64,000 nt of DNA from Streptomyces sp. NBC_00287 (GTDB taxonomy: Bacteria; Actinomycetota; Actinomycetes; Streptomycetales; Streptomycetaceae), in NCBI RefSeq assembly GCF_036173105.1, contig NZ_CP108053.1, positions 4,960,001-5,024,000 on the forward strand. Reading direction: 5' to 3'. Each line of letters starts with the position of its first letter. Position 1 is the stretch's first letter. The notes below the pieces were generated by a model. That model was given only the letters and a program-made list of their open reading frames with translations. It had not been told where the DNA came from and ran no database searches. A program made the position numbers and the translations under genes. Shown here piece after piece: positions 1 to 7,649 of the stretch.

Positions 1-92
1 CGGACGCGAACGAGCGGGCCCGGGTGGAGCAGCTGTGGGCGAACGGGCTCGCGGCGGCGATGGACAAGGCCCTGGAGAAGTCGGGCCGTTAG
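1..92 (+). CDS. C-terminal end of an unidentified protein (5' truncated)
   Basis: An open frame enters from the left edge (codons in phase from base 3) and stops at TAG 90-92. The visible tail of about 29 residues is charged and alanine-rich, ending LEKSGR, and looks helical. It is too short to assign a family. A strong hairpin begins 16 bp after the stop, which supports this being a real gene end. Confidence 0.5.
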   Translation, partial: DANERARVEQLWANGLAAAMDKALEKSGR

Positions 93-107
93 CGCCACCC
101 CCCACAC

Positions 108-144
108 GGTGCGGCCGCCCTTCCTGCACAGGGGCGGCCGCACC
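108..144. terminator. Intrinsic terminator, bidirectional
   Basis: A perfect 13-bp inverted repeat (108-120 and 132-144, GC-rich) with an 11-nt loop lies between the ends of two convergent genes. It can serve the partial gene at the left edge and the FUSC gene arriving from the right. It has no long T tract, which is common for actinobacterial terminators. Confidence 0.75.
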
Positions 145-154
145 CATCTGCTTC

Positions 155-2095
155 TCAACGCGGCGATGCGATCGCCCGGGCCGCTGCCACCTCCTGGCGC
201 AGGGGCTCCAGGACGCTGCCCGAGGGGCCGGTGAGGTCGGTGCGTACCGCGTAGAGCACGTCCACCTCACGCAGCCCGTCCGACAACTCCCGTAGTTGCC
301 GGGCCACTTGGGAGATCTCGGCCTGCGACGGCGGCTGCGCGCCGTGCTTCACCCGCACCCTCGCCGCCGTCGTCGCGTCGACGATCCGCTCCACCGCTAC
401 GACCAGCGGCCACCAGGCAGCCGCCCGGCGTCCGGTGGGCGGAGGTTCGGTCAGGGCGCGCTGGAACTCCGTACGGATGGCGGACAGGTCGCGGTAGAGG
501 CGGCGGCGCATCCGGGCACGGGCGGGCGGGTCCACGGCGTTCGTGCCGAAGGCGCCCTCCACATAGCGCGCGGTGTCGGCCACCGCGTCCGCGAGCCGGT
601 CCCCGACCCGGGTGCCCCAGCTCTCCGGCCACAGCAGATACCCGGCGATCAGCGCGATGCCGCAGCCGATCAGCGAGTCCACCAGGCGGGGCAGGAGCAG
701 GGCGGTGCCCTGCTGGTTCAGTACGTCGGACAGGAGCAGGATCACCGGGGTGATGGCGGCGGTCTGATAGCCGTAGCCGCGCGGGGTGAGGACCGGGATC
801 AGCGGGGCGAGCAGCAGCATCACCGGTACGTCCCACCAGCCCCTCGGCACCTCCGCGAGCACCGCCGCCGCGACGACCAGACCGGCGACCGTGCCCAGCG
901 CGCGCAGCAGGGCCCGGGAGAAGACCGAGCCGAAGTCGGGCTTCATCACGAAGGTGATGGTCAGCGCCACCCAGTAGGAGCGCGGCACCGGCACGATCGA
1001 CACCAGTACCTGGGCCACGCCGATGCACAGGGCCAGGCGCAGTCCGTAGCGCCAGGAGGCGGCGGACAGGGCGACGTTGCGGGCGGCGCGGGCGGCCCGG
1101 ATGCCCAGGGCGGCGGGGCGGCCGAGGCGGTCGTCGATGCCGCGCGGGTCCACATCGGGGGCGGCGACCACGTCGGCGGCGTGGCGCAGGGCGTGGTCGA
1201 CGGCGCGGGCGGTCTCGGTCGTCGGGGTGGGGAGCTTGAGCCCTATCGGGCCGGTGAAGCCGGTCTCCACGGCCTGCGCGAGATGCCGTACCGCCTCGGG
1301 GAGTTCGGGCGGCAGGGGCTTGCCGTCCTGGTGCGCGGCGGGGGCGGCCTCCACGACCGGGATGACCGCGTTCAACTGGGCGAGCAGCCGGGTCAGTTCG
1401 GGGCTGCGGCCGTGCTGGCGGGTGCGGCGGGCGAGGACGAGGTCGTACGACTGGTTCAGGGACTGGGTGACGGTGTGCCGGGTCTCGTCGTAGGTCTCCG
1501 GGCGGCCCGTCGCCGCCAGTAGATCGGCGACCGTGCGGTAGGTGTCGGCCACCGCGGTCCGCTCCGGGATCCCGCCGCGCAGTGGCCAGGCGAGCAGGGC
1601 GAGCAGCAGTACGAGCAGGCCGCCGCCGGTCACCAGCAGCGGCGCCAGCCACCATTCGCCGGGCATCGGCAGACCCGCGCCGACCACGGAGTTCAGCAGC
1701 AGAAGCAGCCCCGATACGGAGGCCACCGCCCCGATCGTCGAGATCATCCCGGAGATCAGCGCGACGGCGGTCACGACGGCGACCGCGATCCACCCGTGCC
1801 CGAACACCAGCGAGCCGACGGTGATGCCGACGGCGCCGAAGAGCTGCGGTACGGCGATGTTGAGGATCCGCATGCGGTAGGCGTCGGCGGTGTCGCCGAT
1901 GACCCCGGAGAGGGCACCCATGGAGGCGAGTGCCCCGTACGTCGGCTTGTCGACCGCGAGCCCGACGGCGAGCGGCAGCGTCATCGCGATGGCGGCTCGT
2001 GCCACGGCGGCCCGGTTGACGGGCGCCGGCTGTGCCTGGAGGTTCCGGACCAGCCAGTCGGGAGGGGTGAGGCCGATGGGGAACTCGCGGGACAT
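155..2095 (-). CDS. FUSC family (fusaric acid resistance/aromatic acid exporter-like) membrane protein
   Basis: A 646-residue inner membrane protein with two blocks of hydrophobic helices (about residues 30-170 and 380-510), each followed by a long soluble helical region. This duplicated layout is that of FUSC/YccS-type proteins, associated with efflux of aromatic acids and similar small molecules; the substrate here cannot be read. The ATG has no Shine-Dalgarno sequence, but a CATAAT hexamer lies six bases upstream on the coding strand, so a leaderless transcript is likely. The gene lies 27 bp downstream of the endonuclease/phosphatase-fold gene on the same strand. Confidence 0.85.
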   Translation of the reverse strand: MSREFPIGLTPPDWLVRNLQAQPAPVNRAAVARAAIAMTLPLAVGLAVDKPTYGALASMGALSGVIGDTADAYRMRILNIAVPQLFGAVGITVGSLVFGHGWIAVAVVTAVALISGMISTIGAVASVSGLLLLLNSVVGAGLPMPGEWWLAPLLVTGGGLLVLLLALLAWPLRGGIPERTAVADTYRTVADLLAATGRPETYDETRHTVTQSLNQSYDLVLARRTRQHGRSPELTRLLAQLNAVIPVVEAAPAAHQDGKPLPPELPEAVRHLAQAVETGFTGPIGLKLPTPTTETARAVDHALRHAADVVAAPDVDPRGIDDRLGRPAALGIRAARAARNVALSAASWRYGLRLALCIGVAQVLVSIVPVPRSYWVALTITFVMKPDFGSVFSRALLRALGTVAGLVVAAAVLAEVPRGWWDVPVMLLLAPLIPVLTPRGYGYQTAAITPVILLLSDVLNQQGTALLLPRLVDSLIGCGIALIAGYLLWPESWGTRVGDRLADAVADTARYVEGAFGTNAVDPPARARMRRRLYRDLSAIRTEFQRALTEPPPTGRRAAAWWPLVVAVERIVDATTAARVRVKHGAQPPSQAEISQVARQLRELSDGLREVDVLYAVRTDLTGPSGSVLEPLRQEVAAARAIASPR

Positions 2096-2122
2096 GCGCC
2101 CATTATGGGCGGGCGGCGCAGG

Positions 2123-3097
2123 TCAGTCGGGCCGGTGAAGGGTGACGTCCACGACGACGGCCCGGTGATCGGTGTCGGCCAGGTCCAGGAAGCGGGCCTT
2201 GCGGGCGGAGAAGTCCTTGGACACGAGTACGTGGTCGATCTGGACGCCGAGCGTGGGTGCCGTGCGGGACGGCCAGGTGGGGGTCCGGTCCTCGTCGGTC
2301 AGCCGGGCCGCGTCGCGCAGACCGGCGTCCAGGATGTGACGGAAGGCGGCGTGGTCCTGGGAGGCGTTGAAGTCCCCGGCGAGGATCGTCGGCGCGCCCT
2401 CGCCGGCCGCCGCGAAGTCCCGCAGGTCGCCCAGCTCCCGTTTCCATGCGTCGACATGGCCCGGCAGCGGGGGCATGGGGTGCGCGAGTTGCAGCCTTAC
2501 GGCGTGCCCGTCCACCTCGGCGACGGCGCCGGGCATGCCCATGGTGCCGGGGACGCCGTCGGTGGCCCGGAGCGGGAAGCGGCTGAGGATCACGGACCCC
2601 TTGGAGCCGTTGCCCGCCACGGCCGCCCGGTGCGGATAGTCGAGTTGCTCCAGCCGCTTCTCGCACGTCCGCTCGCACTCCGACACGAACACCACCTCCG
2701 GGTTCTCCCGGCGCAGGGCTGCGACGAGGGCATCGGTGCCGTGTCCGAACTCGATGTTCGAGGTCAGCACCCGGAAGGAGGCGAGGGCGGGCCCGCTGGG
2801 GCCGCCGGTCCTGCCGTACGGCTCGATGAACCACGCGAGCAGCCCGAGCACCACGACACCCCACACCACACCGACCCACCAGCGCGCGATCAGAGCACCG
2901 AGCAGTCCAAGGCCCGTGGGCACGAGCAGCCACGGCAGGAAGGCCAGCAACTGCGGTACGGGCGTGATCCCGTCGGTGTCCGCGACCCGGCAGCCGACGA
3001 CGACGCTCACCCCGGCCAGCAGCAGCCCGGCGCACCAGGCCATGAACCGCCGTCCGCCCGCCCGGGTGTCCACCCGTTCCTCGACCGCAGTGCCCAA
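2123..3097 (-). CDS. Endonuclease/exonuclease/phosphatase (EEP) family protein, membrane-anchored
   Basis: A 324-residue protein with three hydrophobic segments in the first 100 residues followed by an EEP (DNase I-like) domain. The family motifs appear in order: LTSNIEF, VSECE (metal-binding Glu), AGDFNAS (Asp and Asn), QIDHVLV and TDHRAVV (catalytic Asp-His). EEP proteins hydrolyse phosphodiesters in nucleic acids or phosphoinositides; the membrane anchor suggests the domain faces outward. The chosen TTG start at 3097 has a GAGGGG sequence 7 bases upstream. GTG (in-frame VDTR) or ATG 3043 are alternatives. The substrate is unknown. Confidence 0.85.
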   Translation of the reverse strand: MGTAVEERVDTRAGGRRFMAWCAGLLLAGVSVVVGCRVADTDGITPVPQLLAFLPWLLVPTGLGLLGALIARWWVGVVWGVVVLGLLAWFIEPYGRTGGPSGPALASFRVLTSNIEFGHGTDALVAALRRENPEVVFVSECERTCEKRLEQLDYPHRAAVAGNGSKGSVILSRFPLRATDGVPGTMGMPGAVAEVDGHAVRLQLAHPMPPLPGHVDAWKRELGDLRDFAAAGEGAPTILAGDFNASQDHAAFRHILDAGLRDAARLTDEDRTPTWPSRTAPTLGVQIDHVLVSKDFSARKARFLDLADTDHRAVVVDVTLHRPD

Positions 3098-3157
3098 CTC
3101 CCAGCCCCTCGCTCAAGGAACAGGATCCCTCAGGACTTCTCCCTGAAGGCTTCTCCC

Positions 3158-3997
3158 TCAAGGACGAGACGCCGACACCGAAGGTTGCCGCCGCCGCGTC
3201 AGCAGCCAGGTACCCAACGCCACCGCGAGCCCCACCGCGACCAGTAGCCAGGACACCGTGCGCAGGGTCGCGGTGAGCGCGTCGTACACCGCGCCCGCGG
3301 CCGGGCGGTGGACGTCCTCGGGCAGGTCGGCCAGGGTCAGTCGGCGGCCCAGGGCGACGGCGAGGGCGAGGAACGCGCCGCCCAGCGCCGTACCCAGCGC
3401 GGTCGCGGTCACCGCGCGTCGGCGGCAGGCGGCGACGGCGATCCCGGCGACGGCGAGCACCGCGGCCGCGACGGGCAGCCAGAATCCGGCGATCTCCAGC
3501 ACATGGAACCCCCGTCGCAGTCGGTCCAGTTCATCGGCGGGGAGCACGGCGACCTCGGTGTGCTCGACCGGGATCCGGCTCGCCAGCGGCATGTTGTCGG
3601 CGGCGAGCCGCGCCTTCACCTCGGCGGCGACCGGAGCGAGATCGACTCGCACCTCGCCCTCGCCGCCGTCCCGTACGGCGCGCAGGACGGCGTCGTGGAC
3701 GGCCCGGTTGCCGCTGTCCCAGGCGGTGCGGAAGGCGTCGGTGCCGGTGAAGGAGCGCACCGCGTCGTGCACGAAGGGCCGCATCGGCGCCTCGGCGCCC
3801 GTCTCCCGCACGATCCCGTCCCCGACCGTGTGCGCGACGGCCTCCCGCACGGCCGGATCGGTGGCCAGCGGTGCCATCGCGGTGACATACCGGCCGGTGT
3901 CCGCGAGCCCGTACGACGCCCAGGCCGCCAGCGCGCCGAACGGCACCAGCAGGCAGGCCAGGGCGATCAGCGCGGCGGAGAGCGCGTTCCGGGTCAC
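3158..3997 (-). CDS. Membrane protein of unknown function
   Basis: About 279 residues. There is an N-terminal membrane segment (ALIALACLLVPFGALAAWAS), a soluble extracytoplasmic region of about 120 residues, then two further helices near the C-terminus ending in an arginine-rich tail. I do not recognise a named family; similar two-ended membrane proteins are common in Streptomyces. GTG 3997 is preferred because GGAACG precedes it; a TTG at 4009 in the same frame is the alternative. The gene sits 60 bp upstream of the EEP protein on the same strand and may be co-transcribed with it. Confidence 0.65.
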   Translation of the reverse strand: MTRNALSAALIALACLLVPFGALAAWASYGLADTGRYVTAMAPLATDPAVREAVAHTVGDGIVRETGAEAPMRPFVHDAVRSFTGTDAFRTAWDSGNRAVHDAVLRAVRDGGEGEVRVDLAPVAAEVKARLAADNMPLASRIPVEHTEVAVLPADELDRLRRGFHVLEIAGFWLPVAAAVLAVAGIAVAACRRRAVTATALGTALGGAFLALAVALGRRLTLADLPEDVHRPAAGAVYDALTATLRTVSWLLVAVGLAVALGTWLLTRRRQPSVSASRP

Positions 3998-4150
3998 CGT
4001 TCCAGGCAAGGCGGCGGGGACACGGGGTGCCAGTCGGGGGCGCCGTATGGCCGAGTGGCCCGCACCCCTTGGGGGAACTGGGATCCCTGCTCTCCGGTGG
4101 AGGGTTCACCCGAACGGGTGTTTCCTGGTGCTGGGGAGAAGGAGGCGATC

Positions 4151-4699
4151 ATGCGCACCACTCCGGCCCTGCGGACCCTGGCCGTAGCCCTGCTCACCGG
4201 CGGCTCTCTGATCGCCGCCACAGCGGGCGCGACGGCCGCCGCGGCAGCCCCGCCGACCTACGCCGACGGACGAGGCGGAGACGGTGGCGGCCATGGCGGT
4301 CCTATCTGGGGCACTGTCATTTCCCACACGAAGCTCAACGTCAGGCAGGCGCCGACCACGCACGCGCCCGTCGTCACCTCGCTCGCTCCTGGCAGCCAGG
4401 ACCGCGTGGACTGCAAGGTCCGCGGCCAGAGCGTCAACGGCAACCCGGACTGGTACTGGCTCAAGGGCGCCCAGGGCTGGGCCAGCGCCGTCTTCGTCGA
4501 CACCGGCGGGGCCCGCGTGCCGAACTGCTCGGACCCCTGTCCGGAGTGGAAGGACGGGTCCTGGACCAACTGGGACGAGCCGTTCACGAACGACTCCTGG
4601 AGCGTGTCCTCGTCCGGTTCGTGGAGCGCGTCCGGCTCGTGGAGCTGGAGCGCCTCCGGATCGTCGTCCAGCGCCTGGAGCTGGCTGGGCGGCTGGTGA
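4151..4699 (+). CDS. Secreted SH3-like domain protein with Ser/Trp-rich tail
   Basis: A 182-residue exported protein. A signal peptide (residues 1-36, ending TAAAAA) is followed by a bacterial SH3-type fold with the typical KLNVRQAPTTHAPVV motif, two cysteines and a YWLKGAQGWASAVFV strand. Such domains usually bind cell wall peptidoglycan. The last 34 residues are half serine (17) with 7 tryptophans, plus glycine and alanine, a composition unlike the domain before it. ATG 4151 has the strong RBS GAAGGAGG. A terminator follows 17 bp after the stop. Confidence 0.85.
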   Translation: MRTTPALRTLAVALLTGGSLIAATAGATAAAAAPPTYADGRGGDGGGHGGPIWGTVISHTKLNVRQAPTTHAPVVTSLAPGSQDRVDCKVRGQSVNGNPDWYWLKGAQGWASAVFVDTGGARVPNCSDPCPEWKDGSWTNWDEPFTNDSWSVSSSGSWSASGSWSWSASGSSSSAWSWLGGW

Positions 4700-4715
4700 G
4701 GGGAAGGTGAGGGAG

Positions 4716-4751
4716 CGCGTGGGCCCCGGCAGTCCTGCCGGGGCCCACGCG
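4716..4751. terminator. Bidirectional intrinsic terminator
   Basis: A 15-bp perfect stem (4717-4731 with 4736-4750) closed by a GTCC loop lies between the convergent SH3 protein gene and the small membrane protein gene. Confidence 0.85.
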
Positions 4752-4755
4752 TGTG

Positions 4756-5202
4756 TCAGCGGGGCAGCGGATTGCCCTCGGCGTCCTCGTGTGTGTAGTA
4801 GCGGTAGAAGAACACCGCGAAGATGGCCGCCGTGATCAGCAGGCTCATGGTCACGGACCGCAGCACGCTGGCGCCGGTCTGGCTGTAGAGGAAGCCGAAG
4901 GCCGCGCCCGCGAAGGCGGACTTCGTCATGGAGTGCAGCTCCCGCTTCAGCTTGGGCGCCAGCACGGCCACCGCGATGCACAGCACCATGAACGCGATCG
5001 CTGTGACAAAGCCGAACAGGATGTTCCAGCCGGTGATCTCATCGCCGCCGCGCCGGTTGGCCGCGGCCCAGTAGCCGTAGACGAGCCCGAGGGCGACCGG
5101 GATCCCGTACCGAGCGATCTTGTGGGTGCGCTCGCTGAAGACATCGGGTGTGACCGAAACCCTGGCCATCGGGTGGCCGGGTGGGGGTACCGCATGAGCC
5201 AT
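4756..5202 (-). CDS. Small membrane protein of unknown function
   Basis: 148 residues with a soluble N-terminus of about 30 residues and four hydrophobic stretches (about 34-50, 58-86, 96-110, 118-136), ending in a polar tail. ATG 5202 is preceded by AGGAGG at ideal spacing, which decides against the longer in-frame start. It is divergent from the phosphatase gene at 5315. I recognise no functional motif; it is conserved-looking and streptomycete in style. Confidence 0.75.
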   Translation of the reverse strand: MAHAVPPPGHPMARVSVTPDVFSERTHKIARYGIPVALGLVYGYWAAANRRGGDEITGWNILFGFVTAIAFMVLCIAVAVLAPKLKRELHSMTKSAFAGAAFGFLYSQTGASVLRSVTMSLLITAAIFAVFFYRYYTHEDAEGNPLPR

Positions 5203-5314
5203 GGGAGCCTCCTCTTTCAGGTCTCTCTCGCCCCCGACCTCCAGAGCACACCCGGGGCACGGGCCCTGGCAAGTCGAAGATGCGAGGCGTGCACCCCCGT
5301 GTTTCGCTGGCGGC

Positions 5315-6505
5315 ATGAGCGGGCGCGGACTGAGACCGGTGAGCGGTCCCCCGGCCCGGCTCCGGCGGCTTCCGGCCGCCGTTCCCCGGGACCGTCTCCA
5401 GCGGCATCAGATGCTGTGGCTGGGCGGCCGGAGCGTGGCGTGGATGCCGCCGCTGCTGCTGCTCGTCGGGATCGTGGTGACCGACTGGAACGCCGGGCGG
5501 GACTTCCGGATCATCTCCTGGCTGGTCCTCGTCCCCGGTATCGCCGCCGCGATCTGCGGGGTGTGGGGCACGGCCGCGTTCGCGGTGCTCACGACCCTCA
5601 CCTATCTCGTCGCGGACAGGACCTGGCCCGAGGAGTTCCAGGCCGGGCTGCCCGACTTCCTGCTCACCGCGATCGGCGGTGTCCTCGCCACGCTGGCCTG
5701 CGCGATCCGGGTCAGCGGCGAGGAGCGGATGCTGCACATGCGGGATGTCACCGACACCATCCGCCGTACCGTGCTGCGCCCGCTGCCGCCCGGCTGGGGC
5801 GGCCTCGACCATGCCGCCGTGTATCTCACCGCAGATGTGGAGGCGGCGGTCGGCGGCGACTTCTACGACATCCAGCCCGGCCCGCACGGCACCCGCGTCC
5901 TCCTCGGCGACGTCCAGGGCAAGGGCCTCGGTGCGGTGGAGGCGGCCGCGGCCCTGCTCGGCACCTTCCGCGAGTCCGCCTACCACGAGCCGGACCTCGT
6001 CACCGTCGCCGAGCGCCTGGAGACCCGCATGATCCGGCACGCCGGCCACTGTGCAGCCCTGGGCCGCGACGACGCCGACCGCTTCGCCACCGCCGTCCTG
6101 CTGAGCTTCCCCGCCCATGACCCCGGCACCCTGGAATCGGTCGTCTTCGGCCACGATCCGCCCCTGGTCATCGGCCCTTCAGGGGTACGACAGCTGCCAC
6201 CGGGCGAGGCGCTTCCGCTGGGCCTCGGCGAGCTGACCGGCACCCCGGAACCCCCGTCGGTGCTCCGCTCCCCCCTCGCCCCCGGTGAGACGGTCCTGCT
6301 CACCACCGACGGCGTGACCGAGGCCCGGGACGCCATCGGCACCTTCTACCCCCTCGCCGACGAGGTCGCCCGAGCCGTGGCCGCCGACCCCCGCCTCGCA
6401 GAACCCCGCCTCCTGGTCTCCTTCGTCCGCGACGGCACCCTGCGCCACTGCGGCGGCCTGCTCGCCGACGACACGACGGTGTTCGCGGTACGCCGGCCGG
6501 GGTGA
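5315..6505 (+). CDS. Membrane-bound PP2C/SpoIIE-type serine phosphatase
   Basis: 396 residues. After a basic N-terminus come about three membrane helices (roughly 40-125), a short linker and a SpoIIE-like PPM domain. Metal-binding and core motifs are visible: GGDFYD near residue 180, LGDVQGKGL, TTDGVTEA and a final DDTTVFAVR. In Streptomyces these enzymes usually dephosphorylate anti-anti-sigma factors or similar partners, but none is encoded nearby. ATG 5315 is used because the upstream in-frame ATG would overlap the divergent gene; the RBS is weak (TGGCGGC). Confidence 0.85.
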   Translation: MSGRGLRPVSGPPARLRRLPAAVPRDRLQRHQMLWLGGRSVAWMPPLLLLVGIVVTDWNAGRDFRIISWLVLVPGIAAAICGVWGTAAFAVLTTLTYLVADRTWPEEFQAGLPDFLLTAIGGVLATLACAIRVSGEERMLHMRDVTDTIRRTVLRPLPPGWGGLDHAAVYLTADVEAAVGGDFYDIQPGPHGTRVLLGDVQGKGLGAVEAAAALLGTFRESAYHEPDLVTVAERLETRMIRHAGHCAALGRDDADRFATAVLLSFPAHDPGTLESVVFGHDPPLVIGPSGVRQLPPGEALPLGLGELTGTPEPPSVLRSPLAPGETVLLTTDGVTEARDAIGTFYPLADEVARAVAADPRLAEPRLLVSFVRDGTLRHCGGLLADDTTVFAVRRPG

Positions 6506-6586
6506 AAGGGACACGGGTGCCCACCTTGGCAGCCGCAGCGGTTACGGTGCTGCGGTACGTGATCGACGGGGGATGGGGAGGGACCG

Positions 6587-7642
6587 ATGCCCGGAACCGT
6601 GCTGCTGCTCGCCGCCTCACCGGCGGGCAAGGGCTGTCTGGTGGACGCGGCGTCCGTGCTCCCCGTCCTCGCGGCGGTACCGCCCGCCGTGCTCGCCGGC
6701 ACGGACACGGCGAACGTCGTCGAACTCGCCGACCCCCTCGAACCGCAGGCCGTCCTGACCCGCCTGCGCGCAGCCGCGGCCGCTCCGGGACCGCTCACCG
6801 TGTTCATCACCGGGCAGCTCCAACTCGACCGTAAGCAAAGGCTGGTGCACCTGGCGCTGGCGCGGACGACTCCCTCGACGGTGCGCTATACGGCCTTGCC
6901 GTGGCACTGGGTGCGGGAGGAGCTGCGGTTGCGGGCGCCGGGCACGACGACTCTGGTGCTCGATCTGCACGCGGACGCGGAGACATGGGAGCTGCTGCGG
7001 ACGCGGCCGCTCGACTCGGGGCACAGCAGCGCCGTTTACGGACGCATCGCGCCGCCGCCGGGACGGCGGACCGTGGCGGTGCCGTCGTACATGAGGGCGG
7101 TCGCGACGATTCTGCGCAGCGGACGGCGGCCCGCGCTCGCGGAGTTGCATCAGCAGGCGTTGGCAAGGGTGGGGAGCGAGGGGTACGCGGACCTCGTGCT
7201 CGGGGCGCCCGGGGTGGTGCGGGAGGCCGACCCGCACTCCGTCATCGCCGCCGCCGTCCAGTCCGGACGTCACCTAGACGCCGAGGCGCTCGCCGCCCGC
7301 CATGAGCAGACGGCCGTACAGGCACACGGCCCGGGTTCGCCCGAGGCCCTGCACTGGGCCGAAGTCCGGGCCGATCTGGCGATGTTCGCGGGGGATGCCG
7401 TCCGCAGTTGCCGTGCCTGGCTCGGCGTGGCGTCGGCTCGGCTGGCTGCCGGGCAGTCGGCGGCGGACCCGGACGTCGAGTCCGCCGTGGACCGGGCCCA
7501 CCACCAGTGGGGCCGCATCGACGACCCGGCGCGGGCCCGTGAACTGGGGCCCGCGCTGGCCGACTTGAGGACGCGGGTGCCGGGACGGCGGCAGGGCGCG
7601 CTGGACCATGTCCAGCAGCAGTTGCAGCGGCTCAGCTCATGA
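6587..7642 (+). CDS. Unidentified protein with C-terminal TPR-like region
   Basis: 351 residues, ATG preceded by GGGGAGGGACCG. The N-terminal half begins with a Rossmann-like hydrophobic strand (TVLLLAASP) and carries LTVFITGQLQLD and TTLVLDLHAD, spaced like alternating beta strands. A helical linker follows. The C-terminal third (HEQTAVQAHGPGSPEAL onward) resembles tetratricopeptide repeats found beside NTPase or CHAT regulators. I do not recognise the family. It follows the phosphatase by 81 bp in the same direction and ends 7 bp before a convergent gene. Confidence 0.7.
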   Translation: MPGTVLLLAASPAGKGCLVDAASVLPVLAAVPPAVLAGTDTANVVELADPLEPQAVLTRLRAAAAAPGPLTVFITGQLQLDRKQRLVHLALARTTPSTVRYTALPWHWVREELRLRAPGTTTLVLDLHADAETWELLRTRPLDSGHSSAVYGRIAPPPGRRTVAVPSYMRAVATILRSGRRPALAELHQQALARVGSEGYADLVLGAPGVVREADPHSVIAAAVQSGRHLDAEALAARHEQTAVQAHGPGSPEALHWAEVRADLAMFAGDAVRSCRAWLGVASARLAAGQSAADPDVESAVDRAHHQWGRIDDPARARELGPALADLRTRVPGRRQGALDHVQQQLQRLSS

Positions 7643-7649
7643 AAACGGT

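Noticed and set aside
267..1793. Long minus-strand frame of 508 codons rich in Arg/Pro/Gly
   Set aside because: It is a frame-shadow of the FUSC gene: composition is typical of GC-rich out-of-frame translation and no family motif is present.
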